Origin: Clostridium sp. CAG:510
GTDB taxonomy: Bacteria; Bacillota; Clostridia; Lachnospirales; Lachnospiraceae
Reading direction: 5' to 3'
NCBI GenBank assembly: GCA_000434615.1
Contig: FR880833.1
Span: forward strand, 64,361 to 101,500
Length of the DNA: 37,140 bases
Below, piece by piece: positions 33,561 to 37,140 of this stretch. Position 1 is the stretch's first letter. Every line of letters begins with the position of its first letter. Both the position numbers and the translations under genes were made by a program. The notes beneath the pieces are model-generated. The model did not search any database. It was given only the letters and a program-made list of their open reading frames with translations, and was not told the origin of the DNA.

Positions 33561-34226
33561 ATGGGTTTTATAAAATTTATCAAAGAAGAAATGCAGGTAA
33601 TCAGGGAGCGGGACCCGGCAATGCATTCCAATATGGAAGTGTTTTTGTACCCCAGCTTCAAGGCAATTATTTATTACCGCATTGCACATAAATTGTATGA
33701 AGGAAAGCATTATTTCTGGGCAAGATGGGTTTCCCAGAAAGGGGCCAGAAAGACAGGTATCGAAATTCATCCCGGCGCCCGGATCGGCAAAGGATTGTTT
33801 ATCGACCACGGCAATGGCGTGATTATAGGAGAAACGGCCATTGTAGGTGATAACGTAACTCTTTATCAGGGGGTTACCCTCGGTGGTACCGGTAAGGAGC
33901 ACGGAAAACGTCATCCGACCCTGTGCAACAATGTTATGGTAAGTGCGGGAGCCAAGGTACTGGGTTCCTTTACCATAGGTGAAAATTCCAAGATTGGCGC
34001 GGGCAGCGTGGTGCTGGAAGAAGTACCGCCCAATTCTACGGTGGTCGGTGTTCCCGGACGCGTTGTAAAACGGAACAACCAGTCCGTACCGAGAGAGGAT
34101 ATGAACCAGATAGACCTTCCGAACCCGGTTCTCGAGGATATTCAGAGACTGCAGCATAACAATGAAGAACTGCAGAAACGCATTAAGGATTTGGAAGAGG
34201 AGCTTTCTTTATTACGCAGACAGTAA
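33561..34226 (+). CDS. cysE: Serine O-acetyltransferase
   Basis: It acetylates L-serine with acetyl-CoA, the first step of cysteine synthesis. The 221 residues match the short EpsC/CysE form. The helical N-terminus contains RDPAMHSNMEVFLYPSFKAI. The left-handed beta-helix has hexapeptide repeats with the catalytic-site segments IEIHPGARIGKGLFIDHGNG and GVTLGGTGKEHGKRHPTL, and ends with VPPNSTVVGVPGRVV. The C-terminal ~30 residues (LEDIQRLQHNNEELQKRIKD) form a coiled coil rather than the usual short tail that binds cysteine synthase, so complex formation is uncertain. GAAGG precedes the ATG. Confidence 0.94.
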   Translation: MGFIKFIKEEMQVIRERDPAMHSNMEVFLYPSFKAIIYYRIAHKLYEGKHYFWARWVSQKGARKTGIEIHPGARIGKGLFIDHGNGVIIGETAIVGDNVTLYQGVTLGGTGKEHGKRHPTLCNNVMVSAGAKVLGSFTIGENSKIGAGSVVLEEVPPNSTVVGVPGRVVKRNNQSVPREDMNQIDLPNPVLEDIQRLQHNNEELQKRIKDLEEELSLLRRQ

Positions 34227-34254
34227 AACGAGGCTTCGAAAGGAGGAAACTTAT

Positions 34255-34533
34255 ATGGATTTTATTAAGAAAGTGGAAGAAACAGCTACCAGCAAGGGGA
34301 AGGTGGTAGCAGACAAGGCAAAGCAGCTTGCGGAAATTGCCAGTCTGAAAAGCCAGATTGGAACCTGCGAAGAGGTGATTAAGAAAAATTACGCAGAAAT
34401 CGGAAAGCTGTATTACGAAAATTACGCGAATTGTCCGGAGGAGCTTTTTGAAAAGCAGTGCAGGGCGATTGCCAATGCACAGACCGGAGCCAAGGAATTA
34501 GAACAGAAAATTAAAGACATTAAAGGTGTGTAA
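34255..34533 (+). CDS. Small helical coiled-coil protein of unknown function
   Basis: This encodes 92 residues from the ATG at 34255, with AGGAGG 8 bases upstream; the longer frame from 34162 overlaps cysE and is rejected. The protein is almost wholly helical and charged: DFIKKVEETATSKGKVVADK, AEIASLKSQIGTCEEVI, IGKLYYENYANCPEELFEK, and ending in a lysine-rich helix. No membrane segment is seen. Many Clostridia have similar short proteins, but I cannot name the family. It is 28 bases after cysE and converges on the DUF202 gene. Confidence 0.75.
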   Translation: MDFIKKVEETATSKGKVVADKAKQLAEIASLKSQIGTCEEVIKKNYAEIGKLYYENYANCPEELFEKQCRAIANAQTGAKELEQKIKDIKGV

Positions 34534-34540
34534 AGAGGAA

Positions 34541-34564
34541 GGGAGGAAGCTTAGTCTTCCTCCC
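34541..34564. terminator. Hairpin shared by two convergent genes
   Basis: GGGAGGAAG and CTTCCTCCC form a 9-bp stem with a 6-base loop. The right part lies inside the 3' end of the DUF202 gene and includes its stop codon. T tracts are weak on both sides, so termination efficiency is uncertain. Confidence 0.5.
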
Positions 34565-34949
34565 AATGATACATTTTTCCTTCCGTTTCGTCAGCTAAAA
34601 ATGAGATACGCTGTTCAATCTCGGCGAGTTCCTTTTTGAGCCGGGGATAAGTGGTGGCATCCTTGTAAATAAAGAAGGCGGCTGCAAGAAGCAGGAAGGC
34701 GGTAAGACCGGCGGTAAAAACTTTACTGACGCCGAGCAGGGGGAGCGCCTGATACAAGGTAGCAGCACTGCCGAGCAGGGTGACGATGGTTCGCAGATAG
34801 GAAAGGTGGGTACGTTCCGCAGCAAGCCTGCTGTTATTCAAAGCAAGAGAGGTACGGACCTTGGACAATTCTGTACGTTCTGTTGCCATATAATTTTGAT
34901 TAATGGCCATAGCTTCATTCGTAGGCATGGTTTCCTTTTTTTCTAACAT
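34551..34949 (-). CDS. DUF202-family membrane protein
   Basis: This encodes 132 residues. The N-terminal ~50 are polar and include the family signature RLAAERTHLSYLRT at the entry of the first membrane helix. Two hydrophobic segments follow, at about residues 53-71 and 75-95, then a charged C-terminal helix (LKKELAEIEQRISFLADE). DUF202 (YidH-like) proteins are small inner-membrane proteins of unknown function. AAGGAG is well spaced from the ATG on the minus strand. It is a single gene, with upstream sequence shared with the XRE gene region. Confidence 0.85.
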   Translation of the reverse strand: MLEKKETMPTNEAMAINQNYMATERTELSKVRTSLALNNSRLAAERTHLSYLRTIVTLLGSAATLYQALPLLGVSKVFTAGLTAFLLLAAAFFIYKDATTYPRLKKELAEIEQRISFLADETEGKMYHWEED

Positions 34950-35093
34950 GGTCTATCTCCTTTTCTTTTTATTTTATAACCGAAATCCGAAAAACACAAT
35001 CTCCATTTAGAACACAAACAGATTTAACCGATGATATGCAAAAGGTTGCGAATGATACTCTGAAAAGTGCCTTTCATATACTTAAAATAAGCG

Positions 35094-35122
35094 GGCATAA
35101 TATGCCTTGTAAATGTGGCATA
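35094..35122. promoter_or_regulatory. Candidate operator upstream of the XRE regulator
   Basis: GGCATA-A-TATGCC (35094-35106) is a perfect 6-base-arm palindrome. A third half-site GGCATA (35117-35122) follows 10 bases later. A related ATCATGCAAAAAGGC occurs at 35167-35181, close to the start codon. The location suits autoregulation by the downstream HTH protein. Confidence 0.45.
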
Positions 35123-35193
35123 TCATGCACTTCTTTGCTTCCTTTTTACTTGATATGATTACGTTATCATGCAAAAAGGCAGGATATGACAGG

Positions 35194-35523
35194 ATGAAAG
35201 AGAAGAAAAATTGTAATGTGGAGATTGGAAAAAGGTTAAAACGAATTCGGGAAAACATGAATTATTCACAAGCCGGATTTGCAGAGATTTTAGATGTCAG
35301 TGACGACCATTACCGCAGGCTGGAAAGCGGAGCCAGTGGACTTACCGTAGAAAAACTGCAGCTTTTATTTGAAAAGTTACACGTAGACAGCAACTACCTG
35401 GTGAATGGGCAGAAAAGGGATGATTTTGACCTGGATGCTTATCTGGCAAGCTGTGACCGTGAGAAAAGAGATGAGCTGCTGACAAGATGTTTGGAATACA
35501 TCGGAAAACTGGTAACCAGATAA
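35194..35523 (+). CDS. XRE-family transcriptional regulator
   Basis: This encodes 109 residues from the ATG at 35194 with AGGA 9 bases upstream; a longer frame from 35113 reads through the operator-like region. Residues ~10-65 form a Cro/CI-type helix-turn-helix: IGKRLKRIRENMNYSQAGFA, then EILDVSDDHYRRLESGASGL and TVEKLQLLFEKLHVDSNYL. The C-terminal 40 residues are acidic then basic and helical, probably for dimerisation. No phage or toxin partner is next to it. It lies 95 bases before the sigma-factor gene; the gap holds a GCGGCA/TGCCGC inverted pair (35542-35547 and 35566-35571). Confidence 0.85.
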   Translation: MKEKKNCNVEIGKRLKRIRENMNYSQAGFAEILDVSDDHYRRLESGASGLTVEKLQLLFEKLHVDSNYLVNGQKRDDFDLDAYLASCDREKRDELLTRCLEYIGKLVTR

Positions 35524-35618
35524 TCAACTATTCAGTGTGTAGCGGCATGACAATGAATGGTGTGCTGCCGCATGTCGGGGAATGACGGATACAGGCGGGA
35601 GAGGTACGAAGAAAAGTT

Positions 35619-36122
35619 ATGGAGGAGAGAGAAGCTTTCCGGGAGTTTTATTTGAAGTACGCCAAGAAATTGTATCGGGTAGTGGAACGTTTGCAGGAGA
35701 TACAAGAGGGTAAAGTGGGAGATATTACGGAAGATGTTGTGCAGGAAAGCTTCCTGCTGGCATTTGTTAAGTGGGATGAAATCCGGAAGTCCGGTAAACC
35801 GATGGGATGGCTGGTGGTGACGGCCAAGTATTATATTTATAATCAAATAAGGATGAAAGACAATCAGACGATTTCTTATCAAGAGAAGGATATGATTAAA
35901 AATATAGGCGTCACGGACTCAAATCTGGATTTTATTGATGATAGTCAGCTTTTGAGGGAAACGCTGACAGAGCCGGAAGAAAGAGAAATGTTCACTTATT
36001 ATCTGTGTGGATATAAGTCAGCGGAAATTGCAGAAAAACTGAACATGAATGAAAATACGGTGCGTGTAAAGATTAAGAGAATGAAGGATAAGATAAGGGG
36101 AAACTGGAATGAGTGCAAGTAA
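35619..36122 (+). CDS. ECF-type (sigma-70 family) RNA polymerase sigma factor
   Basis: This encodes 167 residues with region 2 (DVVQESFLLAFVKWDEIRKS, then GWLVVTAKYYIYNQIR) and region 4 (EPEEREMFTYYLCGYKSAEI, then AEKLNMNENTVRVKIKRMKD), joined by a short acidic linker. It lacks the regions 1 and 3 of primary sigma factors. GGAGAGG lies upstream of the ATG, though somewhat far. It overlaps the next gene by 14 bases, the usual coupling of an ECF sigma factor with its membrane regulator. The stimulus is unknown. Confidence 0.9.
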   Translation: MEEREAFREFYLKYAKKLYRVVERLQEIQEGKVGDITEDVVQESFLLAFVKWDEIRKSGKPMGWLVVTAKYYIYNQIRMKDNQTISYQEKDMIKNIGVTDSNLDFIDDSQLLRETLTEPEEREMFTYYLCGYKSAEIAEKLNMNENTVRVKIKRMKDKIRGNWNECK

Positions 36123-37035
36123 TAAGCAGACTTCGGAATGCGGAAGGGACCGAAATTCCACGGAAGAACTGATTAAACAACTGGAAAACCGGCTGGACCG
36201 GCTCACCGGTCAACCGGCGGAGGATATGAATGAAGAGGAAATAGAAAATATATTAAATCTTCTGGATACGTTAAAGCCTCTGCCCGGCGGAAAAACTTTT
36301 AATCCGGAGGAAGCCTTTGAACGTCTGGAAAGGGATTATCTGGATAATCCGGAAAAGCTGGAGCAGGCTTCGGAAGAAGCAGGCAGGGCGGAATTGATAG
36401 CGACTTTACGGGAGAAAACGGAGAATATTGAACCTAAGCATACCGCTACCAAGAAGCATCGCCGTTTCCGTGTACTGAAAAATGTGGGAATTGCCGCGGC
36501 TATTATGATTTTGGTATTTTCCGGTCTGAACCTTGCAACTTATGCTACGGCGAAGAAAGGCTTGTTTGACCTTATCATCAACCGTAAGAATACCATGTCC
36601 AATATGTATGTAGGGGACGGGGATATGGGTATGAACTATGAGGTACATGATAAAGAGGTATACACTTCGTGGGATGAGGTACCGGATGAAGCAAAGAAAG
36701 GAATTTTGCTGCCGGGATATTTGCCGGAAGGAATGGAACTGGAAGAGATTGAAATTTTTGGAAACAAGCCCCACCGCGTTGAATTAAGGTATATGAATAA
36801 CAACGAGGAATATATAGATATTTCTGTAAGACAATTTGAAACAGAAGTAATAAGGGACCAAATAACAAATCCCGATGCAGAATATGTAGATTATAAAACA
36901 GATGGTAATATAGAATATTATGTGTATAAGAATGGAGAAGAAAATATTATAATATATATCATGGAACAGAATATATATTATATATATAGTGACTGTTCTC
37001 TTGAAGAGATGAAAAAAATAATTAATTCTTTTTAG
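36109..37035 (+). CDS. DUF4367-like single-pass membrane protein, putative anti-sigma factor
   Basis: This encodes 308 residues. The N-terminal ~118 are cytoplasmic, acidic and helical (STEELIKQLENRLDRLTGQ; NPEEAFERLERDYLDNPEKL). A basic KKHRRFR patch precedes one membrane helix at about 124-146. The external C-terminus, with LLPGYLPEGMELEEIEIFG, resembles DUF4367 domains found on regulators next to ECF sigma factors. The start overlaps the sigma gene by 14 bases, implying translational coupling. There is no zinc-binding HxxxCxxC anti-sigma motif. From about 36840 the coding DNA becomes strikingly AT-rich (runs of ata/tat), unlike the rest of the gene. Confidence 0.8.
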   Translation: MSASNKQTSECGRDRNSTEELIKQLENRLDRLTGQPAEDMNEEEIENILNLLDTLKPLPGGKTFNPEEAFERLERDYLDNPEKLEQASEEAGRAELIATLREKTENIEPKHTATKKHRRFRVLKNVGIAAAIMILVFSGLNLATYATAKKGLFDLIINRKNTMSNMYVGDGDMGMNYEVHDKEVYTSWDEVPDEAKKGILLPGYLPEGMELEEIEIFGNKPHRVELRYMNNNEEYIDISVRQFETEVIRDQITNPDAEYVDYKTDGNIEYYVYKNGEENIIIYIMEQNIYYIYSDCSLEEMKKIINSF

Positions 37036-37041
37036 ACAGTG

Positions 37042-37090
37042 AAAACTTTGCAATGTGAGTGGATAAAAACTCATATTGCAAAGTTTTTTT
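37042..37090 (+). terminator. Long-stem terminator after the sigma/DUF4367 pair
   Basis: AAAACTTTGCAATGTGAGT (37042-37060) pairs over 19 bases, with one G-U, with 37069-37087 around an 8-base loop; T residues continue to 37090. The stem is flanked by A and T runs, so it could work in both directions. Confidence 0.9.
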
Positions 37091-37140
37091 AATTAAAAAA
37101 TATTTTTTAAAAAATTTTGAAACAAAATGTCATTTTAAAC

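Noticed and set aside
33390..34157. 255-codon minus-strand open frame opposite cysE
   Set aside because: cysE is unmistakable on the plus strand; the antisense product has no family features and no start signal.

Overview
The window looks like chromosomal DNA of a Clostridia member, most likely Lachnospiraceae. This rests on moderate GC content, strong Shine-Dalgarno sites, a Firmicutes-type housekeeping cluster (dgt-dnaG-rpoD-trmK-nif3), a sporulation-associated YtaF homologue, a cysteine-rich DUF6171-type protein, and very large secreted proteins built from the GxDYxVxYxNN Ig-like repeats that are abundant in that family. No CRISPR array, transposase, phage gene, tRNA or rRNA was seen.

Region 1 (1-13070) is an accessory surface-protein locus. 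A giant secreted-protein gene enters from the left edge and is interrupted by a one-base frameshift at a G run (2609-2613). It continues in another frame to 7901. It is followed by a 16-bp tandem repeat, a terminator, and a second giant gene (8098-12951) with its own signal peptide. The C-terminal ~1500 residues of the two proteins are clear tandem paralogues, and each carries nine Ig-like repeat modules.

Region 2 (13121-19140) holds a small Cys-rich protein, an intracellular GH51 arabinofuranosidase coupled to a PatB/MalY-type C-S lyase, a ytaF gene whose 3' end overlaps the lyase gene tail to tail, and a leftward gene for an unusual cyclic-nucleotide-binding-domain protein. Region 3 (19320-24275) is divergent from that gene: an unrecognised 159-aa protein, a TetR regulator and a full-length single-chain purL, closed by a strong terminator.

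Region 4 (24426-32006) is a compact information-processing and nucleotide-metabolism operon: dgt, dnaG, rpoD, trmK, a Nif3-family gene and a TGS-domain nucleoside kinase. The RNase P RNA gene follows with its own consensus promoter and terminator. Region 5 (32100-37090) contains a membrane-anchored trypsin-like protease, a YbaK-type deacylase whose leader is made of three 35-bp hairpin repeats, cysE, a small helical protein, a convergent DUF202 membrane protein, an XRE regulator preceded by a palindrome, and an ECF sigma factor overlapping a DUF4367 membrane protein that may be its regulator. A 19-bp-stem terminator closes the window.

The items most worth attention are the duplicated and frameshifted giant surface proteins, the repeat leader of the ybaK-like gene, and the cyclic-nucleotide-binding protein with a large unrecognised C-terminal part. 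I did not find a convincing wholly new defence or biosynthetic system.
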